Shown here one piece after another: positions 54,701-64,000 of a stretch of 64,000 nt of DNA (position 1 is the first letter of the stretch; every line of letters starts with the position of its first letter). Source of the DNA: Orientallactaga sibirica (taxonomy: Eukaryota; Chordata; Mammalia; Rodentia; Dipodidae); the NCBI GenBank assembly GCA_036365145.1, contig JAEOAD010000040.1:11472501-11536500 (forward strand), read 5' to 3'. The notes under the pieces were generated by a model. That model saw nothing but the letters and a program-made list of their open reading frames with translations, had not been told where the DNA came from and ran no database searches. The translations under genes were made by a program, and so were the position numbers.

Positions 54701-57372
54701 CCAACATTACAGCAATGACTCCACCTCAGTACCAACATTACAGCAATGACTCCACCCTCAGTACCAACATTATTATACAGCAATGACTCCACCCTCAGTA
54801 CCCAACATTATTATACAGCAATGACCCCACCCCAATGACTCCACCCTCAGTACCAAACTCCACCCTCAGTACCAACATTATACAGCAATTATGACTACAG
54901 CAATGACAATGACTCCACCCTCAGTACCAACATTATACAGCAATGACTCCACCCTCAGTATCAACATTATACAGCAATGACTCCACCCTCAGTCCCAACA
55001 TTATTACAGCAATGACTCCACCCTCAGTCCCAACATTATTACAGCAATGACTCCACCATCAGTACCAACATTATTACAGCAATGACTCCACCCTCAGTAC
55101 CAACATTATTATACAGCAATGACTCCACCCTCAGTACCAACATTATTACAGCAATGACTCCACCCTCAGTACCAACATTATACAGCAATGACTCCACCCT
55201 CAGTCCCAACATTATTACAGCAATGACTCCACCCTCAGTACCAACATTATTACAGCAATGACTCCACCCTCAGTACCAACATTATTATACAGCAATGACT
55301 CCACCCTCAGTCCCAACATTATTACAGCAATGACTCCACCCTCAGTACCAACATTATTACAGCAATGACTCCACCCTCAGTATCAACATTATACAGCAAT
55401 GACTCCACCCTCAGTCCCAACATTATTACAGCAATGACTCCACCCTCAGTACCAACATTATTACAGCAATGACTCCACCCTCAGTACCAACATTATTACA
55501 GCAATGACTCCACCCTCAGTACCAACATTATTACAGCAATGACTCCACCCTCAGTACCAACATTATACAGCAATGTACCAACATCAGTACCAACATTATT
55601 ACAGCAATGACTCCACCCTCGGTACCAACATTATTACAGCAATGACTCCACCCTCAGTACCCTACAGCAATGACTCCACCCTCAGTACCAACCAACATTA
55701 TTACAGCAATGACTCCACCCTCACCCATTATTACAGCAATTCAGTACCAACATTATTACAGCAATGACTCCACCCTCAGTACCAACATTATTACAGCAAT
55801 TACAGCAATGACTCCAGTACCCTCAGTACCAACATTATTACAGCAATGACTCCACCCTCAGTACCAACATTATTACAGCAATGACTCCACCCTCAGTACC
55901 AACATTATACAGCAATGACTCCACCCTCAGTACCAACATTATTACAGCAATGACTCCACCCTCAGTACCAACATTATACAGCAATGACTCCACCCTCAGT
56001 ACCAACATTATTGCAGCAATGACTACACCCTCAGTACCAACATTATACAGCAATGACTCCACCCTCAGTACCAACATTATACAGCAATGACTCCACCCCC
56101 TCAGTACCAGTACCAACATTATACAGCAATGACTCCACCCTCAGTACCAACATTATTACAGCAATGACTCCACCCTCAGTACCAACATTATTATACAGCA
56201 ATGACTCCACCCTCAGTCCCAACATTATTATACAGCAATGACTCCACCCTCAGTACCAACATTATTATACAGCAATGACTCCACCCTCAGTACCAACATT
56301 ATTACAGCAATGACTCCACCCTCAGTACCAACGTTATACAGCAATGACTCCACCCTCAGTACCAACATTATTACAGCAATGACCCTGTACCAACACAGCA
56401 ATGACTCCACCCTCAGTACCAACATTATTATACAGCAATGAATCCACCCTCAGTACCAACATTATACAGCAATGACTCCACCCTCAGTACCAACATTATT
56501 ACAGCAATGACTCCACCCTCAGTACCAACATTATACAGCAATGACTCAACCCTCAGTACCAACATTATACAGCAATGAATCCACCCTCAGTACCAACATT
56601 ATACAGCAATGACTCCACCCTCAGTACCAACATTATTACAGCAATGACTCCACCCTCAGTACCAACATTATTACAGCAATGACTCCACCCTCAGTACCAA
56701 CATTATTATACAGCAATGAATCCACCCTCAGTACCAACATTATACAGCAATGACTCCACCCTCAGTCCCAACATTATTACAGCAATGACTCCACCCTCAG
56801 TACCACCATTATTACAGCAATGACTCCACCCTCAGTACCAACATTATTATACAGCAATGACTCCACCCTCAGTACCAACATTATACAGCAATGACTCCAC
56901 CCTCAGTACCAACATTATTACAGCAATAACTCCACCCTCAATACCAACATTATTACAGCAATGACTCCACCCTCAGCCCCAACATTATTACAGCAATGAC
57001 TCCACCCTCAGTACCAACATTATTATACAGCAATGACTCCACCCTCAGTACCAACATTATACAGCAATGACCCCACCCTCAGTACCAACATTATACAGCA
57101 ATGACTCTACCCTCAGTACCAACATTATTACAGCAATAACTCCACCCTCAATACCAACATTCTGCATCAGTTACTTTTGAGTTACTGAGAAGAATTTCTG
57201 ACCAGAGCAACTTAAGGAAATGAAGAGCTAATTTTGTGTTTACAGTCCAAGGAAAGGCACAGCGGGAATGGGAGCCAGTCATCACATGAGCAGTCAGGGA
57301 AGAAGAGGAAGAACAAGGAGTGGGGCTGGGTCACAATACCTGAGCCTATCGGGGCATTTCACATTCAAACCA
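51702..57372 (-). mobile_element. ERVL-MaLR element, antisense, with expanded leader
   Basis: Read on the minus strand: 5' LTR about 57372-57163 (TGGTTTGAATGTG start; ends ACTGATGCA), a leader/primer-binding segment that is amplified (57160-53281), internal MaLR sequence 53280-51940, and a 3' LTR piece to 51702 (TATATCAGTTAT matches TGCATCAGTTAC of the other LTR). Internal sequence without the array is about 1.35 kb, in keeping with non-coding MaLR internals. No protein is encoded; frames in 51.7-53.4 kb are accidental. LTR ends are approximate and I found no convincing 5-bp target duplication. Confidence 0.68.
53281..57160 (+). repeat. Minisatellite, about 110 copies of a 34/35/37-bp unit
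   Basis: Core CAGCAATGACTCCACCCTCA followed by GTACCAACATTA and a variable TTA/TA/TTATA joint, giving unit lengths of 35, 34 and 37. Variants are CCTCAGTCCC, CCTCAGCCCC and ACCTCACCCT in the first copies, and scattered partial units at 53480-53520, 54825-54915, 55570-55830 and 56380-56400. In parts (for example 53880-54190 and 55880-56040), 34- and 35-bp units alternate to make a 69-bp higher-order unit. Uninterrupted for 3.9 kb, with no unique spacers. Confidence 0.97.
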
Positions 57373-57889
57373 ATGAATATAATCTTATTTGGCAAAGGGG
57401 AGTTTTGTAGATACAGACATAACTGAGGACTCAGATACTGTTATTGTGTATCATCAGATGGTCCCTCATACAAATGCAAGCATCCCCATGAGAGACAGAA
57501 CACCATGTGGAAAAGTAAATAGAGAGTGGACATAGGTGGCCTCAAACAAAGCATGCCCGGAGCCACTAGTCATTCTAAGAAACAAAAAGGACTTCCCTCA
57601 GGGCTTCCAAAGGCAGACAGGCTCTACCAACATGTTGATTATAGACCTCTGGCCTTCACCTTGTGGGTGAATGTTCTTTTAAGTTGAGCTTGTGAAATGC
57701 TATTGCAGCAGCCCCAGTTTGCAATGAAGTCACAGCATGTGCTTCCATGTAAGGGAGTCTGTCTGGGAGACACACTTCACAGATACACTGCAAAAACTTA
57801 AACCTCAGCATCCTCACTTATATAAGCCCTTTCCAAGGAAGAGTGCAGGCCATGAGTTAATTTAATCACGTTTCTTTCTTTTCTCATGC
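57373..57889. other. Unique sequence
   Basis: Nothing recognised. Confidence 0.35.
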
Positions 57890-58082
57890 ATCCCACCCCG
57901 TCCTTGAACTCACTGTATGTCTGAGAAAGACCCTGAACTCCTGATTCTCTTACATTTATTTCCTAATGGCTGGTATTGCAGACATGAGCCACAAGGCCCA
58001 GTTTATGCAGTGATGGAGGACAAACCCAGGGCTTTGTTCATGCTAGGCCAGCACTCTACCTCCTGATCTACATACCTAGCCA
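57890..58082 (-). mobile_element. B4-like SINE (B1 plus ID halves), antisense
   Basis: B1-like half TGAACTCACTGTATGTCTGA and TGGTATTGCAGACATGAGCC is followed by an ID-type half CAAACCCAGGGCTTTGTTCA and CATGCTAGGCCAGCACTCTA. This order on the plus strand is the antisense of ID-B1, the B4 structure. Confidence 0.75.
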
Positions 58083-58600
58083 GATGCAAAAATTTGTGTC
58101 CAGAAACTCGCAAATTCTGACCAAATCTATATCTGCATCAGTTTCTGCCCTCTGCTAGCTCACAAAAGCCATGATTCTTACCTGCTGCTAAATCCCAAGT
58201 GCTTAAAAACAAAAACATCACTGTTCCTTTTATTTCTGAAGACCTGGGATCTCAGACTCAGAGCTTGTCATGTTGAGAAGAACATTTCTAAGAAGTTTCT
58301 GGTTCTGTGTTATTCTCAAAGCTCTCTGGGCAAAATCACATTTGCCATCATGAGCTATATCCCACCCACCCACCCCCCAAATCCACCTCACAGAGGTGTC
58401 CTCTCATGACTCCTCTGCTCCATTCCTTCGCATCATGCATGTGAGTTTGGAAGGGATGTCCTCGTGAGCAGAGTGAAAGAGGCAAGATGATGTGCATGTC
58501 TCCTGTGAGAAGTGTGGAAGGCCAAAGAGCAGCGGCCACTAAACCATGTAAAGACAATGGCTTTATACCCTTTTACATACAGGATACGGAATCATGGTTC

Positions 58601-58623
58601 TGTGTGTGTGTGTGTGTGTGTGT
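58601..58623 (+). repeat. (GT)n microsatellite
   Basis: A pure GT run of about 23 bases. Confidence 0.95.
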
Positions 58624-58624
58624 A

Positions 58625-58760
58625 TTCACAACAGTGAACTACAGAGCTGGAAAGGTCTACTCTAGCCCAAACTCCACAGATAAACAGACACTATGATTCA
58701 AGCCAAAACCCAGGCCTCCTGGGCCTGAGTTAATTCATGTGGAAAATGAGGCATCTTTGC
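58625..58760 (-). mobile_element. Possible MIR fragment
   Basis: CAGAGCTGGAAAGGTCTACT, AAGCCAAAACCCAGGCCTCC and GTGGAAAATGAGGCATC have the flavour of MIR antisense but in part the wrong order. Weak. Confidence 0.35.
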
Positions 58761-58769
58761 AATATGATC

Positions 58770-59117
58770 TCTGTTGCAGTTAGCTTTTTGTTGCTGGGAG
58801 AAATACCCAACCTGTAGTCACTTAAGGAAAGAAAGGGTTTATTTTCAGCTTTCAGTTTCAAGGAAAGTCCACCATGAAGGGAAAAGCATGATAAGAGCAG
58901 GAAGCTGGTGCCACATGCTGACACCAGCAAGGAGGAAGTCAGAAGGGATCCAGAGAACAGCCATCGCCACTGGGCTGAGACACTCCAACGCCCTCCTAGG
59001 GACAAACTTCCTCCTAAAGCTTCCACAGCCTTCCTAAACAGCACCACCAACTGGGGATCAAGTAAGCATTCGAGCACAAGCCTGTGGATGACAGTTTACA
59101 TTCAAACCATCACACTA
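58770..59117 (-). mobile_element. MaLR (MT-like) LTR, antisense
   Basis: TGTTGCAGTTAGCTTTTTGT, AAGAAAGGGTTTATTTTCAG, CCTAAACAGCACCACCAACT and TTCAAACCATCACA at the right end (complement of a TGTGATGGTTTGAA start). Nearly full length. The open frame across it is accidental. Confidence 0.8.
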
Positions 59118-60904
59118 AGTTATTTGCCAGTTCTAAAAAGCTGCAGACTTACATTGCCCATTAGATCACATTTGTTTCCAAAAATAAGCATGACATTAAC
59201 ACCAGAAACGATTTCTGTGGATGAAGAAGATGCTGGAAATGAAAAGGCTGTCCCACAGGAAAGCCTCCATGTGTACACTTGCAGTTTCCTGGGAGATAAA
59301 TAACATTCCCATTTTGTTACTGCTCAAACAAGAAAGTACAAAGCAGAAAGAGCCAAACAAAGAAGGGAATCCAGGAAGGAATTGGGCTCGACATTCATTT
59401 CCATGTCACTTAAGGAATAAATGTCTAAAGCCACTGCAGTATTGGCATCCTGTGAACCCACAATTTTCTAACATCAGCTGATAAGAATCTAACAAAATCC
59501 TGTTCGTATAGAGTTGGCCAAGACTACTGTCATTCCAAAAACATGGCTTTTCTGTAAAGAAAGAAATTGGAATCGTATTTTCAGACTCTTGTGCGCCAGG
59601 ACTAATCCTGTGGCTCTTTGCATTTCTTCAGCGGCCCCAACCTCGACGGCTGGGAAAGGCTTAGCAGCACCTGCCACAGAGAAGGAAGAAGGGCGGCAAC
59701 GGAGAGATTTCCCCGAATCTCTGCTTTTTTTTTGTCACTGGTGAAATGTGTCCCTTCTTTCATTCTGAAGAACATAGAAATATGGAATAAAATTGGTAAG
59801 AATTGTGATACAGTAGAAAGCTGAATAGTGCAAAATGAAGGATATTTCTTAAAGCCTGCTATGTATTTGGTTTACTAGCGATGTGCTAAGAAGTGTTGCC
59901 ACCCTAGTGAGCTGGTCTAGGCCAGGGCAAAAGACTGAGTTATTTAATTATTCTCTCAGGATAATGGGAATATTCTTTAAATTTTTATCTAAAAGCTATC
60001 TTGAAAAATATATACCCTAACACCAAAACTAGAGACCAAGACCGAGAACCAATTGTTGATTGACTAAATGACTTCTGATTATATATTGTTTTAAAGAGCC
60101 TTGTATTGCTTTGATAATAGTTTCCTCTAATGATCCTACACAGAATCCCACTTTGGTACATATCACGCACTAGATGAATTTCAAAATTCTTTGATGACTA
60201 AAATCCTGAAGTGCTTTATTTAGATTCCTTACTGGGCAGATTTGTTCTCAATGCCCTGCCTCAAGGACGGATAAAGCTAAATTATATGTAGGCTTAGTTA
60301 AAGACATGCAGATTTCTTTTGTTTTATATACTCCTCAACTTATGAGGAAGTTATGACACAAACCTGCACTAAGTTGTAAATAAGTAAGAAATGCATATAA
60401 TACATTTAAATGATGAACTCTGTGGTTTAGCCTAGACGACACTAATCATGCTGAGTGCCTTATGTTAACCTACGGGTGGGCAAAACTGACAGTAAAGTTT
60501 ATTTTATCAGAAGGTGCTGAATTCTCTCATCTCCAGAAATGCAGTTGCACATAATCTAGGATTGTTTACCCTCAAAATGGAATGGCTCATTGGAAGCTCT
60601 GACTCACCACAATTCCCAGCATCTCTAGAGAATATTTTATATATATATATCCCTGACCTCAGACAAGATCAAAATTCACACCTGGAAGCACAGACTCTAC
60701 TGAATATCTATCTTTTTGCATCATCGTTAAATCAACAGACTGTAAGTCAAGCCATCTTAAGTTGTGGACTGTGCATTTTTTTTCAAATCACTGTTTAATA
60801 TTTACCTGTAGGTTTATGCCTTTTAAAATCTACTATTTTATCTAAAAATATTCTAGCTAAGTAGTGCAAAGTAATTGGCTTACAGATAATTGAATTTTAT
60901 GCTA
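59118..60904. other. Unique sequence
   Basis: No gene or clear repeat recognised over 1.8 kb. Slightly GC-richer at 59600-59720, without CpG-island density. Confidence 0.4.
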
Positions 60905-61760
60905 CGGGCATGTCCCCTTCATTCTTTATTTCCATATCAACTGCCAGAAATCTTCCCATGATGCTTAAGTCCCTCTCCAGACCAAACCTCCTGAGCTCCA
61001 GATCCCTCATCCTGATGGTCTGCTGTCCATCCCCAACTTTATTCAGCACTGGGCCCTCTTATAAGATACACCACACTAAACTAGAGAAAGCCCTTCTTGC
61101 ATCCCTCTTCAACAGGCACTTCCTAGATCCACTCACCACACAAGTCAGAAACCCATAAAGGACCCAAGGTTATGCTTCTCTGCACTCCTTTCCATATATC
61201 CTTAGTTACTTAATTGGCTGCTTGGTTCAATCGATTTGGATACATTCTTCTGTGATAATGAAATCAACCCCTTCCTCATCATCTACCCTGCTAAGTCCCT
61301 ACCCAGGAATTTCACCCGAACATTCTCCCTGAGCCCATCTCTCACACTATGATTACAGTGATAGTGCTAAAATTGAGTAAAAATCCTTCAGACTCTTCAT
61401 AATGCATAACATAAAATTTCAACTCCTCATGATTAAATATAAAGTTTTATTATAATCTGGCTTCTATCAACACCTTCAGCCTCATCTCCTTCTACTTTTC
61501 AGTGAGCAGTACTGTCTCCTCTCCCCGGAATACCACATACTAAAACCATGTCTGTGGTGAATTCTTACCAATTCTACAAAGTTCAGCTCAACAATCCTCC
61601 ACAAAGAAGCCTTTCCCAGACCTCCCACTATGTGGTTTCTCCTTCTCGATAGATGTCCCTGTGTCTGGTATGCAGTACTGCTACTGTACATTCTAACTAT
61701 GTCATTGATTGTTTCCTATTTGCTCCCACCTCCTCCAACTGCACAAGTGCATCACTCATC
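60905..61760 (+). mobile_element. L2 LINE fossil, ORF2 end to 3' region
   Basis: AAGGACCCAAGGTTATGCTT and CTCCTCATGATTAAATATAA then CTTCAGCCTCATCTCCTTCT and TTCAGCTCAACAATCCTCCA with AGAAGCCTTTCCCAGACCTC are in L2 3' order. Sense orientation. Confidence 0.7.
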
Positions 61761-63066
61761 AATTCTCTTCCTTTTCTCTCCCACTATTTCTCCCTCACTT
61801 TGAAGTATTCAGATAAGCACTCATTTTTATAAAATCTTCCTGCCTAAAATCTCCTTTCAGAATTCCATATATCCATACACACCTTAGCTATTGCCCTACC
61901 CTCCTGAGGCAAAAGTCAAGAAATTCTGCATGCTTACTTATTCACTTGATTTCTTTTCCTTTATCTCCTATTCATTATAGATCAGTTCTAATTCCACTGA
62001 AACTGCTTCTGTCAATGTCACCAGTGACCCCCCACATGGCTAATCCAAAGGTCAATTCTCAGCCCTCATCTTATTTATTTAATCAGCAGCATTTGACCCA
62101 GCTGATCCCTTTCTCCTCTCTCAAACACTTGACTTAATGTCTTCACTTGATTTCTGGGAAAGCACCCCTTCTCCTATGTCAGCCTCTATTTCTAAGCTGC
62201 CTTGATTGATCTGCCTTCATCTACCTGACCTTTGAATGTGAGAATGTACCAGGACTTAGGCCCCTTGTCTTCTCAATCTATACCACTCCTTTGGGAACCT
62301 CATCTAGCACTACGCTTTAAGTGCTGACTGCACCGACAATTGCCTACCTTACATTTTCTCAGTCACAGTCTCTTCCCTATACTTCAAACACTACCAAGTT
62401 ACTGGATATTCCACCTAAATGTCTCTCGATTGTCCCAAATTTCTGATTGTAAATACCTCCCCTTCTTACAATCAGTTGAGAGCAAAACCATCTTTCCCAA
62501 TGCTCAGAACATGTAGAATCTACCCCAAATAGATCTACCCCAAATCTGACCACACTTTACTGCATTCTTCCCAATACCAAATTCCAAGTAACACTGAGAT
62601 TATTGCAAATGCCTCACAAGCTTGTTCCTTGTGTCCATCTCCCAAACTGGCCCTGTTAAAACACAAATCAAACAATGTCACTGCAATGTTGAAAACCTTT
62701 CAGTGGCTTCCTATATTCTCTCATATTAAGAGGAAAAATCATAAAAGGCAATAAAAGAGTAAAATACCTAAAATCTAAAGAATTCTTGGACCTTATTGCC
62801 TTGTATTCTCCCACATCAGCCTCTCTCCTGCTCCATGAACAATCCAACATCATCATGTTTCAAATTCTTGCTGTTTCTCTGAGACCAGAAAACTCCTTCA
62901 AAGATGACAAGGCTCATTCTGTCCCCTCCTACAATTCTCTGCTCACATGTCACTTTCTCAGTGGGACTTTGGCCACCTTATTTATAATTGTAGTCTCTCT
63001 AACCTGTCACTACAATGCTTGTCACTTTTGTGTTTCATTTCTCTATAAAGAAAATACCATCATATG
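61761..63066 (+). mobile_element. Second L2 LINE fossil with reverse-transcriptase traces
   Basis: AATCAGCAGCATTTGACCCA at about 62080 is the decayed codon block for the SAAFD-type reverse-transcriptase motif of L2 (CR1 clade). AGGACTTAGGCCCCTTGTCT at 62250 matches the later QGxxLGPLLFS block. 62640-63060 then repeats the 3'-region order seen in the copy before it. All frames are broken. Confidence 0.7.
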
Positions 63067-63116
63067 AATGAATTCCTTGGCATTTTATTTGCTTGCTCTC
63101 TGTGCCTTCTTCCACT

Positions 63117-63139
63117 AAAAAAAAAAAAAAAAAAAAAAA
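63117..63139 (+). repeat. Poly-A run
   Basis: About 22 A. No recognisable retrocopy ends here. Confidence 0.9.
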
Positions 63140-63235
63140 TGTAAGTTATAAGACATCAGAGTGTTTTGTTGGTTTTGTTTACCATGCATGCAAGTTCTTA
63201 GAACTATGCATATACAACATTAGTGTTTTTAAAGA

Positions 63236-63460
63236 AATCGTTAGGTTTAGTGATTAAGGCATTGGCCTGCAAAGCTAAAGGACTTTGGTTTGATTCCCTA
63301 GTACCCATGTAAGTCAGATGCACAAGGAGGCACCTGCATCTGGAGTTCATTTGCAGTGGCTGGAGGCCCTGGAATGTGCATTCTCTCCACCCCCTCTCTC
63401 CCTCGTTCTCTCTCTCTGATATATAAATAAAAATAAAATACTTTAAAAATTAACAAAAGT
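63236..63460 (+). mobile_element. DIP-like SINE, 5' truncated
   Basis: Starts inside the tRNA part (GGTTTAGTGATTAAGGCATT), with short-subfamily middle (GTCAGATGCACAAGGAGGCA), CT tract and AATAAAAATAAAAT tail. Confidence 0.85.
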
Positions 63461-63543
63461 AAATTGGTAATGGACAGATTCAGTGGATAAAGTGATTTTT
63501 GCACAAGCCTAAGGAGCTGAATTCAGATACCCAGAACAATTTA

Positions 63544-63678
63544 AAAGCTAGGAATGGTGGGCAGCAAATACCTCATTGGAGAAGCAGAGGCAGGAGGATG
63601 TCTAAGGCTTTCTAATAGTGATTCTTTAAGAATCAGTGAGTTCTAGGTTCAGAGAGAGACCCTCTGTCAAAAATAAGA
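63544..63678 (+). mobile_element. Diverged B1 SINE
   Basis: AAGCTAGGAATGGTGGGCAG head, AGAAGCAGAGGCAGGAGGAT middle, TGAGTTCTAGGTTCAGAGAG and GAGACCCTCTGTCAAAAATA end. Confidence 0.7.
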
Positions 63679-63719
63679 TGGAGGGCAGCTGAGAAAGCGA
63701 CTCAACCTTGACCATTGGC

Positions 63720-63770
63720 ATACACATACATACATACACATACCACACACACACATACATACATTCACAA
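63720..63770 (+). repeat. (CATA)/(CACA) microsatellite
   Basis: Imperfect CATACATA/CACACA run. The remaining bases to the window end show no gene. Confidence 0.85.
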
Positions 63771-64000
63771 AAAATGATAGATTTGGCCATAAATTATACT
63801 ATCTATTTAGAGATATCCAAAGATAAATGCTTGATAAAAGAAAAATCATTAATGAAATATTCCCTCAAGGAAGGAGCTGGATATATGAATATGAGGAATG
63901 ACCTATAAAGAAACAGTGATGATTTCATCAAGCAATCAAAACATCCTTTTTTCCCCATTTGTTAACACAGCGTATAGCTCCAACACAATGAAGATATTTG

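Noticed and set aside
53881..54718. Repeat proteins with a 23-residue period on both strands
   Set aside because: The frames exist because 34+35 bp is divisible by 3. They are open on both strands, broken wherever the alternation fails, and sit in non-coding transposon leader sequence.
53281..57160. CRISPR-like direct repeats
   Set aside because: Units are contiguous with no unique spacers, the sequence is mammalian, and the array lies in a MaLR element; it is a minisatellite.
58908..59303. 131-residue open frame
   Set aside because: Its first half lies in an antisense MaLR LTR and the rest in unique DNA; no motif.
59600..59720. Possible CpG island or promoter
   Set aside because: Only slightly GC-richer with few CpGs over about 120 bp; no TATA or initiator arrangement.

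Overview
This is nuclear DNA from a mammal, almost certainly a rodent and probably a dipodid (jerboa, jumping mouse or relative). Both strands are littered with B1 (7SL-derived) SINEs and with a tRNA-derived SINE of the B2 superfamily. The latter begins GGGCTGGAGAGATGGCTTAG and ends in CT-rich sequence plus AAATA tails, and it resembles what I know as the jerboa DIP family. B4-like SINEs, ERVL-MaLR LTRs, and old MIR, L2 and L1M fossils complete the picture. The genus is an inference from repeat types. No host protein-coding exon, CpG island, rRNA, tRNA or CRISPR array is visible, so the window reads as an intergenic or intronic, repeat-rich region.

Layout. 1-9 kb: SINEs, MIR, an L2 fragment and unique AT-rich DNA. 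9.3-12.4 kb: L1 3'-UTR fragments, then a short, heavily deleted endogenous retrovirus. It keeps a 5' LTR, a primer-binding site matching tRNA-Gln, the start of gag, a tandem block grown from gag, a second tandem block, env transmembrane remnants, a polypurine tract and a truncated 3' LTR. 12.4-31 kb: GA microsatellites, SINEs, antisense L1, two MLT2-type LTRs, an apparent locally templated duplication at 27.8/28.9 kb, and a clean solo MaLR LTR with a 5-bp target duplication that splits an ID-like SINE. 31-38 kb: several antisense L1M 3' ends with nested LTR and SINE insertions. 38-51 kb: MaLR LTRs, a SINE-poor stretch with dense palindromic transcription-factor motifs at 41.2 kb, L2 fragments, and a processed RPL30 pseudogene at 49.9-50.3 kb. 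51.7-57.4 kb: a minus-strand MaLR element whose leader/primer-binding segment has expanded into a roughly 3.9-kb minisatellite of 34/35/37-bp units. 57.4-64 kb: a B4-like SINE, another MaLR LTR, and two adjacent L2 fossils with traces of reverse transcriptase.

The nearest thing to an undescribed system is a shared pattern. Both internally structured LTR elements carry tandem arrays grown from their own leader or early internal sequence, and the retroviral LTRs carry 22-bp repeats each containing a perfect forkhead-factor motif. Family names come from recognition of consensus features by eye. Repeat ends are good to roughly 5-20 bases unless stated.
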